A program made the position numbers and the translations under genes. 64,000 bases of DNA from Bilabrum cf. latius (taxonomy: Eukaryota > Bigyra: Bicosoecida > Bigyra > Bicosoecida): the NCBI GenBank assembly GCA_965178125.1, contig OZ237747.1, positions 992,001 through 1,056,000 on the forward strand, in the 5' to 3' direction. Below are positions 10,132 through 21,671 of the stretch, in pieces. How positions within the stretch are numbered: the stretch's first letter is position 1; the number at the start of each line of letters is the position of its first letter. Under the pieces are notes generated by a model that did no database searches, was not told the DNA's origin, and saw nothing but the letters and a program-made list of their open reading frames with translations.

Positions 10132-12538
10132 TCACAGATCGTCATCGCCCGACTCCATCCCACTTTGGCCACTCGTGCCCCCCTCTGCATCGTCCAGGTA
10201 TCCACTTCCAAGATCCGAGGCCCCGTCCGCCCGGTCACGCCCAGCACCGGGAGATGATCCCATTCGAGAGCGCCCAGGCCTAGATGCTGGGCTGCTGGCG
10301 CCTGCTTGCTTCCCTTCACTGTGGTGTGGCCGTGCAGATGATGAGCTGCCTGATGCTCCGCCATCTGACGGCCTCATGCCTGCACCTTGCTCATGGCTCG
10401 TAAGGATGCCGTGTGGCGACTCCACACGCCCCCTGGCAGGACCAGACGTCTGCTCCCCATGACTGCGCAGTTGAGCTGCCTTCCGGTGGACTTGGCGGTC
10501 CAAGGCTTCCCGCACCTAGAGCTGCATGGCTGAGCTTGCTGCCTCATTGCCGCCGTACTGCAATCCGATGGATGGCCGTGGACGGCGGAGGTTCGCCGCA
10601 AAACACAATCCACTCTTCGCTGAGTCGATGCGTCCCCGTTTGGGCAGCGGCTGCTCCTCCAACTGAGGCAGGCTAGCGCTCCCTGCACCGCTGGATCGCA
10701 CCGACTCGCCCGAATCCACCAATGCTCGCGGATCCTGCAGATGAGCACCGACGGATCCACTGCCAGTCTCGGGGAACGACCGTGCTGTGAGTCGCGTCAG
10801 TGAATTGACCCAGGGCGTCCCTGCGGACTGCGCCGCGCCACTGCCACTCTCCGCCTCACCTGCAGCCGTGGCCTCTCTGGCCCGCTTGACAAGCAGACCA
10901 GACGACTGACTGCCACCACCAGCGCTACCGTCCATTGCAACTGATTCTGAATCCATCGCAACCTACCTTTCCACGGGCATCCTGGCGTCTTGGCTGCGGC
11001 ACCACCAGGTAGGCTGCTGCTGGCTGATCCGCGCTACTTCTTGCTGCTTCTACCGAATGAAATCGGCTGTACTAGGCATGTGCTCTGTATCTGGCACTTC
11101 GTCACTCTTAGGCTCAGAGTTCGGCTCATGGTCAAGCACGAAGCTGACCACACGCGAATCGGGCAGCCCAGGCCCTGGACCGAACCGGAGTTGGACCTGA
11201 GCGCCAACATCAGAGGAATCAACCGCGCCACCAGCTTCAGTTGGTGAAGGTAAGTAGGATGCAGCTGAGGTCGAAGGCGACGAGTACGATGAGGATGCGG
11301 ATGATGATGACGACGATGAAGCCGTGCCTCGGGCTGCAGACGACAGTGGTTTCGCTTCTTGACCAGGACCTGCGCCACTCCGTTCGTGTTTGCCTCCTTG
11401 CGATGGCTGCACCTGCCCTGTCCGCTCCAGCACGACGCCCAAACTCGTCACTCTAGCGATGATCCGGGCAGCCCACTCGACGACTTCCAGCTGCCCTGGT
11501 CCCTTCTCGCCCGCCCCTTCGGCATTGTGTGCGCGAGAATCTCTGGGCTCAATTGTCTTCACGCGAGCTTCGGCAAGCAATGAGTTGAACACATTCTGGA
11601 CAATCTCAGCAAACTCTCTAGCGGGGGCATTCGCACAGAACGCCGCCCAAGCTTCGGATGTGGCCAGCGCAGCACTGAACCGAGCTCGTGCCGCAGTTAG
11701 CACGCCGATGCGGAGCTGGGCCATGAATCTGTCATCGAGCAGCACGGAGTACCTGCGAAGCAGCTCTGTAGTTTTCCGCATTTGTTTCTTGATTGCTCTT
11801 GTGATCTCTTCACCCTTACCACGGTCGTCCATCGTCTGGAAACCTGGAATATGGGCAACATGCTTCTCTATATCCAGCCCAAACATCTCGGTGCTGCCTT
11901 TCTTGTCGCCCATCCTCCGGAAGCCAGCCGCCACCACCGACAGATGGCTTGCGTGCTCGTACCTCTGAGGCGCGGGAGAAGAGAAAGACTCCTCAAACCC
12001 ATTCTACGGGCAAGGGCCAGTCACACGGTTTACGAATAGCCGGCACGCCGTTTGTTGCAATGCATCGATGACAGGTGCGCTCCCGTTCTCACGAGGAGCC
12101 ATCGGCTTGAACTCCGACATGTCCAGCTCTTTGAGCGCACGCTGCAGCCCTTCTGTCCTGGCAAGATGCGCGTGTGGGTGCCTCCCCTCGGCAAGGCGAA
12201 CTGCATCGCCCAGCTCTGCCCTCCATGACGCCCAGCCGATCACAGAGGTGACATGCAATGGATTGCGCAAGCACATGAGCTCCCCAGCCACTTGGAACGA
12301 GAACGTTGGCGCAGGCTGACTTGCTGCCGCGCCGCTTGATGCTTGCTCCGCTTGTCGCCGCTGCTGCTCATGGCATTCAACTCCCACCTGAGTATTAGTC
12401 TCGACGGCATCTCCCCAAATACTATACTAGCGCCTTTTAACGCTGTTCTCGATCGATACCATCGCCTGCGATGACCGCGCATGCACCTGAAAGCACACGT
12501 CTGACGACCCGGCAGGTGCAGACATCGACGACGATGAC

Positions 12539-12579
<41 letters not shown>

Positions 12580-13641
12580 TGATGACGATGATGGCGATGA
12601 TGATGAGCCTGCTCCCATAGCCGTCTGGGCGGCCCCCGCCGCCGTTGAGCCCGCCCCTTTGATGCTGCCCATTTCCACTTCCATCGAGCTTGTGCTGGCC
12701 TCACCTGCAGCCACTCGATGTAGCTCGCACTGAATGCCAGGTCTGGCTTGACCCGCCGGGAGCGTTGACAGAGAGAACACGCTTGCGTCGCATGCGCCTC
12801 CCTTGGGCGGGCCGCGGCACCTCTAGAACACCATCCCTGATGGCTGCGACGTTGCGGCTGCTTCGAACATTTGCCCCACGAGATCCAGCTGTCGAGGGTT
12901 GTCAGAAACATGGATCGCACCGGCGCCCGACTCTTCCAAGCCAATCTTCATGAACACGTACTCTTGCCCATGTATTTCTCCATCTCCTAGCCACGTGTAT
13001 ACTGCTTCGGGTATGATGCGGCCAAGTGCAGCCGTCCCCGGGCCTGATTGCCCCCCGGCGCCCTGGGCCAGCAGCACTTGACCCAGTGGCTATCCAGGAA
13101 TGCTTGCAAGTGCATGAAGTGCCGCCCACGCAGATGCCTGGTTGAGGAACATTATAGCCGCCACCGACCGACCCACGTTCATGGAATACCCCAGTATCGG
13201 TCCGAATCTCTGGAACATCGCATGTACCCATGCTTCAGGGTCGGCCCCGTGGAACAACGGCACGTGCCTTTCCCCGGGCGAGGCAAGAGGAACTTCACCG
13301 GGGCGCGCACCAGATGGTGAAGTATTCATCCCACCCAAAGTACCTACCAATCCTTCTCCTTCATCGGTGCGAGCTCGGGCTTGCTCTGGGTCCGGCGGCC
13401 GCGACCACAGCACCAGTGAGGCCCCGTGCGGCCTTGCCTGCGGACGGGCCGTGACGACCCTGAAAGGACGATGAGCCTCCGAGCTCTCCTGCAAGAAGGA
13501 CTAGGGCAGCGCGTGGAGATCTGCCAGAAGGAGGTAAGCTGGGACACTGCGAACCACTAGGCCAGATCCTTGGGCTACCGTCCTCCTAGCAGCGCAAGCT
13601 GCGACCAAGGCCAGCACAGCGATACGAAGCATGCGGAGCAT
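10132..13641 (-). CDS. Gene A, copy 1: large secretory-pathway protein of unknown function
   Basis: One uninterrupted frame of 1169 aa from ATG 13641 to TGA 10132. It crosses eight TAG codons (first bases 13503, 13092, 12825, 12429, 12006, 11052, 10965, 10518) and no TAA or TGA. The start gives a typical signal peptide (MLRMLRIAVLALVAACAA). Residues of about 110-185 (HVPLFHGADPEAW, then AALHALASIPG) look weakly like an RRM fold, which would be odd in a secreted protein, so I do not rely on it. A CAG-type tract encodes poly-Ala/Ser near 12540-12600 and differs in length from copy 2. A helical region at 11480-11930 contains RRYSVLLDDRFM. The C-terminal third is Ser/Gly/Gln-rich and low in complexity. 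The block 11761-11870 is hypervariable relative to copy 2. I do not recognise a family. Confidence 0.75.
11761..11870 (-). other. Hypervariable block in gene A copy 1
   Basis: 110 nt that differ strongly from the equivalent 17942-18051 while both flanks are nearly identical. Length and frame are preserved. Of 36 encoded residues only 11 match (including GFQ and AI..QM). CAA at 11784-11782 aligns with TAG in copy 2. Confidence 0.85.
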
Positions 13642-14260
13642 CAGCTAAAACTCCACCCTGCGATCAATACGAAAGGACACTGAACCAACATCATAATAGC
13701 TTCCGAAGAAGAGAGGGCTGAGGCCGCAAAATAGAACGATTAGCGGGGCAGTCGACACTGCTGGTTGTACAGCGCTGCCAGCCCGGAGATTGAGCCGGTA
13801 GAGCAGGCTGGCAAGAATTGCAAGCCGATACTGCCAAACGATCCAATACTTGGTACAAATGACGCGCGAGCGATCTACCTCTGGTCGAGTTGCGGCCTAC
13901 CGTAAGCAATGTCGACCAAATCGCTCCCTTGCCCGCCGAACGAAGGGGGCGCAAGGACTAACAACTAGCACTCCAAGGGACAAATGCGGGTTGCCTGGTA
14001 ATGATCAATACAAGCATTACACTTGCATCCCGCAAATGGACTGCAATCTCTCTCACGTGCTCAAGATGCTGTTCGCACTGCGGTTATCGATTCCAGCGGT
14101 TGCAACCACCGTCGGCCAAGGACAGGGGGTTCGAACACAGACCCGAAGCACGGATGCAGCACTCCGCGGCAACAGCATGCGAGCAGGAACGCGTGCCGCT
14201 CCTTTCTGCCGCCGCCTGTGGCCGAACAGCTTCCTAATCGAATACGCACTCAAACCCACT
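13642..14260. other. Inter-unit spacer, upstream of gene A copy 1
   Basis: Between the gene A start and the next gene B. It probably holds the gene A promoter (minus strand). The frames inside have no recognisable product. A near-identical spacer follows copy 2 (19805-20423). Confidence 0.5.
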
Positions 14261-15337
14261 TCAGCTCGTAGTCTGACCCAGCCGCATCAGCGAGTTCGAC
14301 ACTGCCGCACCCCCTGACCTAGCCCCACCCCTTCCTTCACAAGCACACTCACTGCCAGTCGCCTGCCCCTCCCACGCCTCCTACAGCACAGCCACACACC
14401 TCCCATGACCCCCCACACGAGCCGCCTCCATTGGACTCAGCAGCCGCACCGCTGCTGCTCCCCATGCACCAGACCCCACACGGCCCGCCCGGGTCAGCCC
14501 ACCCGCCAGCTTGCCCAGCCTCAGCCTCTTCTCCAGCTCCATGGGCCTGCCCTCGCTCGCCGCCCGGAACACCATGCTTGCGTCCCTGTGGGCCTCATGG
14601 GCCCGCCTCCACCGGATGACTGCATCGGCCCGGCGAGGGTCCAGGCCTTTCACAGGATCCAGCACGCCGTCAGGTGCGATCTCGAAGAGCCTCCGCAGGA
14701 TGTGGCGCGGGTTGTCCTTGATCGTTGCAGCGAGCAAATGCCCCATGCCACGTTCACGAAACTCCTTGCGTTTCAATCCAACGTGATCAGCACGATCGAT
14801 CCGTCCGGAAAGTCCACGTGACAAAGCAAACGTCCATGTGTCAGTCCCAGGAAACTTATCCACTGCCTGCCTCCATTGATCTTGGCCCCAACGCAGCAGC
14901 AAGGCAGCTCCACAAGGATTCAACACAGAGTATCCTGCATCATACCCTGCCACATACCAAGGATTCGAAGGCGTCTTGCGCTCCCTGAATGATCTCTCCC
15001 AGTTGATCTTCTGCCACGGATCGTTTCCAGCTCCCGCAAGCAGAAGATGCCAAGCGCACTCCAGGCTGAAGCAGGCCACCGGTCGCATGCTGAATGCAAG
15101 GGCCCATTCCAGCGGCTGCGAGAAGCACCAAGAACAAATCCAACACTCATCGTGATTCAATGTAGCACGGATCAAACCTAGGATATTGGTCGGACGGCAG
15201 CCAGTTACAAATGCCTCACGTGTGCAACTGCCGATGGATGTCGAAGCAGCTTGCCGAGCAGCCCAACACTGTCGCATGCCACGATGCATTCCAGACATGA
15301 GTGTACCTGAGTGCATGGATATCACATTCCACAACAT
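14261..15337 (-). CDS. Gene B, copy 2
   Basis: 358 aa with the TAG at 14383-14381 read as Gln; stops at TGA 14263-14261. Apart from the variable block (about 14742-14841) and the GYSVLNPCG spot it matches copy 1 closely. The variable block here reads TWTFALSRGLSGRI against TWSNGLSYGLHRRI in copy 1, so the hydrophobic/basic pattern is kept while most residues change. It shares the variant seen in copy 3, not that of copy 1. The last codons differ from copy 1 because they lie beyond the duplication edge. Function unknown. Confidence 0.6.
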
Positions 15338-16308
15338 ACGGATGGAGCCAATCTATGCAACCGAAAGCGATCCACTCAGTCTACAGCTTGATTCTCACTA
15401 TCAACCTACACACATCGCCATTCGGTGCAGTCAAGCGCACTTGCACCCGAAGCAAGACGCCACAACCGCTCCACCCAGCCAGAAGAGCGGCATTCTCGTA
15501 CAGCTGCTGCTCGGCCACATCGACCTTGCCCGCAGCGATTGCAGAAGCGAACTGAACAGCGGCTTGCTACACCCTCCTGCAAAAGTGCTACGCGAATGCC
15601 AGAGCAGCCGCTGGTATCATCGACATGGCATGTCAAGCTGATCTTAGACAAGGGGGCAAACTCACGATCGAAGCTCTTGGCTGAAGGGCGTTTGCATGCC
15701 GTGATCTCGCAAGTATTGCTGACCCTGTCCCTCTCTGCGCCTCTGCAGCAAGGACGAATACAGCCTGCATGGAGTCATGGGGATCAATGATAACGTACGA
15801 ATCGATCCATCGAAGCTGGAGTCCAAGGTTAGCCCAGCTCTATCTAGTCTGCTCCGCTGAAATCCTCCGGAGGGCTTGCAGTGCCCTGCATCTCCGAGTG
15901 CAAGGCAGAGCCGCTGAGGTAGCGCACTGGGCAGGGAGCTCGGATGAGCCATCAAGTCGTGGGCGTGGCAGATATGAAGGCGATGGGGTAAGACGGGTGG
16001 ACAAAGAGGAGGAGGAAGAAGCACCACTAGCACTGGGGTGGTGGCACCCACTGGCAGGGAGAAATCGGGAGACGGGTGGACAAGGTGGAGGAGGAAGAAG
16101 CACCACTAGCACTGGGGTGGTGGCACCCACTGGCAGGGAGGAATCGGGAGACGGGTGGACAGACGAGGCGAGTAAGCGTTTCCTTCATCCAGATGCCGTC
16201 AACAGAAGGATCGACAGTCACAGGCAAGTCGGGCGCGATGCTACAGACGCAGGCGCCAATGGAGCCAGGCAAGGCACTTCGAGCATTACGAGCCGTGTGC
16301 ACCCAAGG

Positions 16309-19300
16309 TCACAGATCCTCATCGCCCGACTCCATCCCACTTTGGCCACTCGTGCCCCCCTCTGCATCGTCCAGGTATCCACTTCCAAGATCCGAGGCCC
16401 CGTCCGCCCGGTCACGCCCAGCACCGCGAGATGATCCCATTCGAGAGCGCCCAGGCCTAGATGCCGGGCTGCTGGCGCCTGCTTGCTTCCCTTCACTGTG
16501 GCGTGGCCGTGCAGATGATGAGCTGCCTGATGCTCCGCCATCTGACGGCCTCATGCCTGCACCTTGCTCATGGCTCGCAAGGATGCCGTGTGCCGACTCC
16601 GCATGCCCCCTGGCAGGACCAGACGACTGCTCCCCATGACTGCGCAGTTGAGCTGCCTTCCGGTGGACTTGGCGGTCCAAGGCTTCCCGCACCTTGTCCT
16701 GCATGGCTGAGCTTGCTGCCTCATTGCCGCCGTACTGCAATCCGATGGATGGCCGTGGACGGCAGAGGTTCGCCGCAAAACACAATCCACTCTTCGCTGA
16801 GTCGATGCGTCCCCGTTTGGGCAGCGGCTGCTCCTCCAACTGAGGCAGGCCAGCGCTCCTTGCACCGCTGGATCGCGCCGACTCGCCCAAATCCATCAAT
16901 GCTCGCGGATCCTGCAGATGAGCACCGACGGATCCACTGCCAGTCTCGGGGAACGACCGTGCTGTGAGTCGCGTCAGTGAATTGACCCAGGGCGTCCCTG
17001 CGGACTGCGCCGCGCCACTGACACTCTCCGCCTCACCTGCAGCCGTGGCCTCTCTGGCCCGCTTGACAAGCAGACCAGACGGCTGACTGCCACCACCAGC
17101 GCTGCCGTCCATTGCAACTGATTCTGAATCCATCGCAACCGACCTTTCCACGGGCGTCCTGGCGTCTGGGCTGCGGCACCCCCAAGCAGGCTGCTGCTGG
17201 CTGATCCGCGCTACATAACATCTTGCTGCTTCTACCGAATGAAATCGGCTGTACTAGGCATGTGCTCTGTATCTGGCACTTCGACACTCTTAGGCTCAGA
17301 GTTCGGCTCACGGTCAAGCACGAAGCTGACCACACGCGAATCGGGCAGCCCAGGCCCTGGACCGAACCGGAGTTGGACCTGAGCGCCAACATCAGAGGAA
17401 TCAACCGCGCCACCAGCTTCAGTTGGTGAAGGTAAGTAGGATGCAGCCGAGGTCGAAGGCGACGAGGACGATGAGGATGCGGATGATGATGACGACGATG
17501 AAGCGTGCCTTGGGCTGCAGACGACAGTGGTTTCGCTTCTTGACCAGGACCTGCGCCACTCCGTTCGTGTTTGCCTCCTTGCGATGGCTGCACCTGCCCT
17601 GTCCGCTCCAGCACGACGCCCAAACTCGTCGCTCTAGCGATGATCCGGGCAGCCCACTCGACGACTTCCAGCTGCCCTGGCCCCTTCTCGCCCGCCCCTT
17701 CGGCATTGTGTGCGCGAGAATCTCTGGGCGTAATAGTCTTCACGCGAGCTTCGGCAAGCAATGAGTTGAACACATTCTGGACAATCTCAGCAAACTCTCT
17801 GGCGGGGGCATTCGCACAGAACGCCGTCCAAGCCTCGGATGTGGCCAGCGCAGCACTGAATCGAGCTCGTGCCGCAGTCAGCACGCCGATGCGGAGCTGG
17901 GCCATGAATCTGTCATCGAGCAGCACGGAGTACCTGCGAAGTCGATTCACTGTTCGTCCCATCTATTCCTCAATCGCTGTCTTGATCTTCTTTGCCTTGT
18001 CATGCTTGCTCAATGCTTGAAAGCCACGCACCCTCCGAATCTGACTTTCAATATCCAGCCCAAACATCTCGGTGCTGCCTTTCTTGTCGCCCATCCTCCG
18101 GAAGCCAGCCGCCACCGCCGACAGATGGCTTGCGTGCTCGTACCTCTGAGGCGCGGGAGAAGAGAAAGACTCCTCAAACCCATTCTACGGGCAAGGGCCA
18201 GTCACACGGTTTACGAATAGCCGGCACGCCGTTTGTTGCAATGCATCGATGACAGGTGCGCTCCCGTTCTCACGAGGAGCCATCGGCTTGAACTCCGACA
18301 TGTCCAGCTTTTTGAGCGCACGCTGCAGCCCTTCTGTCCTGGCAAGATGCGCGTGTGGGTGCCTCCCCTCGGCAAGGCGAACTGCATCGCCCGGCCCTGC
18401 CCTCCATGACGCCCAGCCGATCACAGAGGTGACATGCAATGGATTGCGCAAGCACATGAGCTCTCCAGCCACTTGGAACGAGAACGTTGGCGCAGGCTGA
18501 CTTGCTGCCGCGCCGCTTGATGCTTGCTCCGCTTGTCGCCGCTGCTGCTTATGGCATTCAACTCCCATCTGAGTATTAGTCTCGACGGCATCTGCCCAAA
18601 TACTATACTAGCGCCTTTTAACGCTGTTCTCGATCGATACCATCGCCTGCGATGACCGCGCATGCACCTGAAAGCACACGTCTAACGACCCGGCAGGTGC
18701 AGACGACGACGACGATGACGCAGCAGCAGCAGCAGCAGCAGATGATGACGATGATGATGATGATGATGAACCTGCTCCCATAGCCGTCTGGGCGGCCCCC
18801 GCCGCCGTTGAGCCCGCCCCTTTGATGCTGCCCATTTCCACTTCCATCGAGCTTGTGCTGGCCTCACCTGCAGCCACTCGATGTAGCTCGCACTGAATGC
18901 CAGGTCTGGCTTGACCCGCCGGGAGCGGTGACAGAGAGAACACGCTTGCGTCGCATGCGCCTCCCTTGGGCGGGCCGCGGCACCTCTAGAACACCATCCC
19001 TGATGGCTGCGACGTTGCGGCTGCTTCGAACATTTGCCCCACGAGATCCAGCTGTAGAGGGTTGTCAGAAACATGGATCGCACCGGCGCCCGACTCTTCC
19101 AAGCCAATCTTCATGAACACGTACTCTTGCCCATGTATTTCTCCATCTCCTAGCCACGTGTATACTGCTTCGGGTATGATGCGGCCAAGTGCAGCCGTCC
19201 CCGGGCCTGATTGCCCCCCGGCGCCCTGGGCCAGCAGCACTTGACCCAGTGGCTATCCAGGAATGCTTGCAAGTGCATCAAGTGCCGCCCACGCAGATGC

Positions 19301-19804
19301 CTGGTTGAGGAACATTATAGCCGCCACCGACCGACCCACGTTCATGGAATACCCCAGTATCGGTCCGAATCTCTGGAACATCGCATGTACCCATGCTTCA
19401 GGGTCGGCCCCGTGGAACAACGGCACGTGCCCTTCCCCGGGCGAGGCAAGAGGAAACTCACCGGGGCGCGCACCAGATGGTGAAGTATTCATCCCACCCA
19501 AAGTACCTACCGATCCTTCTCCTTCATCGGTGCGAGCTCGGGCTTGCTCTGGGTCCGGCGGCCGCGACCACAGCACCAGTGAGGCCGCGTGCGGCCTTGC
19601 CTGCGGATGGGACGTGACGACCCTGAAAGGACGATGAGCCTCCGAGCTCTCCTGCAAGAAGGACTAGGGCAGCGCGTGGACATCAGCCAGAAGGAGGTAA
19701 GCTGGGACACTGCGAACCACTAGGCCAGATCCTTGGGCTACCGTCCTCCTAGCAGCGCAAGCTGCGACCAAGGCCAGCACAGCGATACGAAGCATGCGGA
19801 GCAT
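16309..19804 (-). pseudogene. Gene A, copy 2: frameshifted
   Basis: Colinear with gene A copy 1 from the signal-peptide ATG (19804) to the TGA at 16309, including most of the TAG codons. A single base is missing near 17504 (GAAGCGTGCC against GAAGCCGTGCC in copy 1). This shifts the frame in the Ser-rich segment and leads to a TGA at 17035-17033, which removes the C-terminal third. Everything downstream is still open in the original frame, so the lesion is recent or could be an assembly error in a near-identical repeat. Contains the second version of the hypervariable block (17942-18051), in which TAG at 17965-17963 aligns with CAA of copy 1. Confidence 0.7.
17942..18051 (-). other. Hypervariable block in gene A copy 2
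   Basis: Counterpart of 11761-11870: the same 110-nt length, strongly diverged, flanked by near-identical sequence. Includes the diagnostic in-frame TAG at 17965-17963. Confidence 0.85.
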
Positions 19805-20423
19805 CAGCTAAAACTCCACCCTGCGATCAATACGAAAGGACACTGAACCAACATCATAATAGCTTCCGAAGCAGAGAGGGCTGAGGCCGCAAAATAGAAC
19901 GATAAGCGGGGCAGTCGACACTGCTGGTTGTACAGCGCTACCAGCCCGGAGATTGAGCCGGTAGAGCAGGCTGGCAAGAATTGCAAGCCGATACTGCCAA
20001 ACGATCCAATACTTGGTACAAATGACGCGCGAGCGATCTACCTATGGTCGAGTTGCGGCCTACTGTAAGCAATGTCGACCAAATCGCTCCCTTGCCCGCC
20101 GAACGAAGGAGGCGCAAGGACTAACATCTAGCACTCCAAGGGACAAATGCGGGTTGCCTGGTAATGATCAACACAAGCATTACACCTGCATCCCGCAAAT
20201 GGACTGCAATCTCTCTCACGTGCTCAAGATGCTGTTCGCACTGCGGTTATCGATTCCAGCGGTTGCAACCACCGTCGGCCAAGGGCAGGGGGTTCGAACA
20301 CAGACCCGAAGCACGGATGCAGCACTCCGCGGCAACAGCATGCGAGCAGGAACGCATGCCACTCCTTTCTGCCACCGCCTGTGGCCGAACAGCTTCCTAA
20401 TCGAATACGCACTCAAACCCACT

Positions 20424-21452
20424 TCAGCTCGTAGTCTGACCCAGCCGCATCAGCGAGTTCGACACTGCCGCACCCCCTGACCCAGCCTCACCCCTTCCTT
20501 CACAAGCACCCTCACTGCCAGTCGCCTGCCCCTCCCACGCCTCCTACAGCACAGCCACACACCTCCCATGACCCCCCACACGAGCCGCCTCCATTGGACT
20601 CAGCAGCCGCACCGCTGCTGCTCCCCATGCACCAGACCCCACACGGCCCGCCCGGGTCAGCCCACCCGCCAGCTTGCCCAGCCTCAGCCTCTTCTCCAGC
20701 TCCATGGGCCTGCCCTCGCTCGCCGCCCGGAACACCATGCTTGCGTCCCTGTGGGCCTCATGGGCCCGCCTCCACCGGATGACTGCATCGGCCCGGCGAG
20801 GGTCCAGGCCTTTCACAGGATCCAGCACGCCGTCAGGTGCGATCTCGAAGAGCCTCCGCAGGATGTGGCGCGGGTTGTCCTTGATCGTTGCAGCGAGCAA
20901 ATGCCCCATGCCACGTTCACGAAACTCCTTGCGTTTCAATCCAACGTGATCAGCACGATCGATCCGTCCGGAAAGTCCACGTGACAAAGCAAACGTCCAT
21001 GTGTCAGTCCCAGGGAACTTATCCACTGCCTGCCTCCATTGATCTTGGCCCCAACGCAGCAGCAAGGCAGCTCCACAAGGATTCAACACAGAGTATCCCG
21101 CATCATACCCTGCCACATACCAAGGATTCGAAGGCGTCTTGCGCTCCCTGAATGATCTCTCCCAATCGATCTTCTGCCACGGATCGTTTCCAGCTCCCGC
21201 AAGCAGAAGATGCCAAGCGCACTCCAGGCTGAAGCAGGCCACCGGTCGCATGCTGAATGCAAGGGCCCATTCCAGCGGCTGCGAGAAGCACCAATAACAA
21301 ATCCAACACTCATCGTGATTCAATGGAGCACGGATCAAACCTAGGATATTGGTCGGACGGCAGCCAGTTACAACTTGCAAATGCCTCACGTGTGCAACTG
21401 CCGATGGATGTCGAAGCAGCTTGCCGAGCAGCCCAACACAGTCACATGCCAC
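20424..21452 (-). pseudogene. Gene B, copy 3: altered N-terminus
   Basis: The C-terminal 280 residues match copy 2, with the TAG at 20546-20544 as Gln and a TGA at 20426-20424. A 7-bp insertion near 21373 (CTTGCAA) relative to the other copies shifts the N-terminal frame, so the first about 25 residues of the open frame are unrelated. The duplication ends shortly upstream and no promoter region is shared with the other copies. Most likely a decaying truncated copy. Confidence 0.6.
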
Positions 21453-21616
21453 GATGCATTCCAGACATGAGTGTACCTGAGTGCATGGATATCATATTCC
21501 ACAACATACGGATGGAGCCAATCTATGCAACCGAAAGCGATCCACTCAGTCTACAGCGTGATTCTCACTATCAACCTACACACATCGCCATTCGGTGCAG
21601 TCAAGCGCACTTGCAC
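20435..21616. repeat. Segmental duplication, truncated copy 3
   Basis: Matches the first about 1.18 kb of the unit (gene B region) and breaks off at TTGCAC (21616), only 56 bp from the 3' end of the JmjC gene. Confidence 0.95.
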
Positions 21617-21671
21617 GCATTCTGGGCCTTGATCCGGAAGTCTCCCCGATGCCCTTGCTCCTTGCAAGGCC

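Larger units (their letters stand above)
8094..14271. repeat. 6.17-kb segmental tandem duplication, copy 1
   Basis: Homology with 14272-20434 starts at TCTGACCCAGCCGCATCAGC and runs the whole unit (offset 6178 bp). It contains gene B (minus), a spacer with a roughly 80-bp VNTR near 9855-9990, and gene A (minus). Identity is very high apart from small indels and discrete diverged blocks. Confidence 0.95.
14272..20434. repeat. 6.16-kb segmental tandem duplication, copy 2
   Basis: Second complete unit; offset to copy 3 is 6163 bp. Same gene order as copy 1. It differs by point changes, a shorter poly-Ala tract, a 1-bp deletion in gene A and the diverged blocks. Confidence 0.95.

Noticed and set aside
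13090-13494. RRM domain in gene A
   Set aside because: RNP-like spacing is only vague and the protein has a signal peptide; not reported as a domain call.
14125-14150. GGTTCGAAC box in the duplicated spacer (also near 20288)
   Set aside because: Resembles a B-box, but there is no stem partner and no cloverleaf context.
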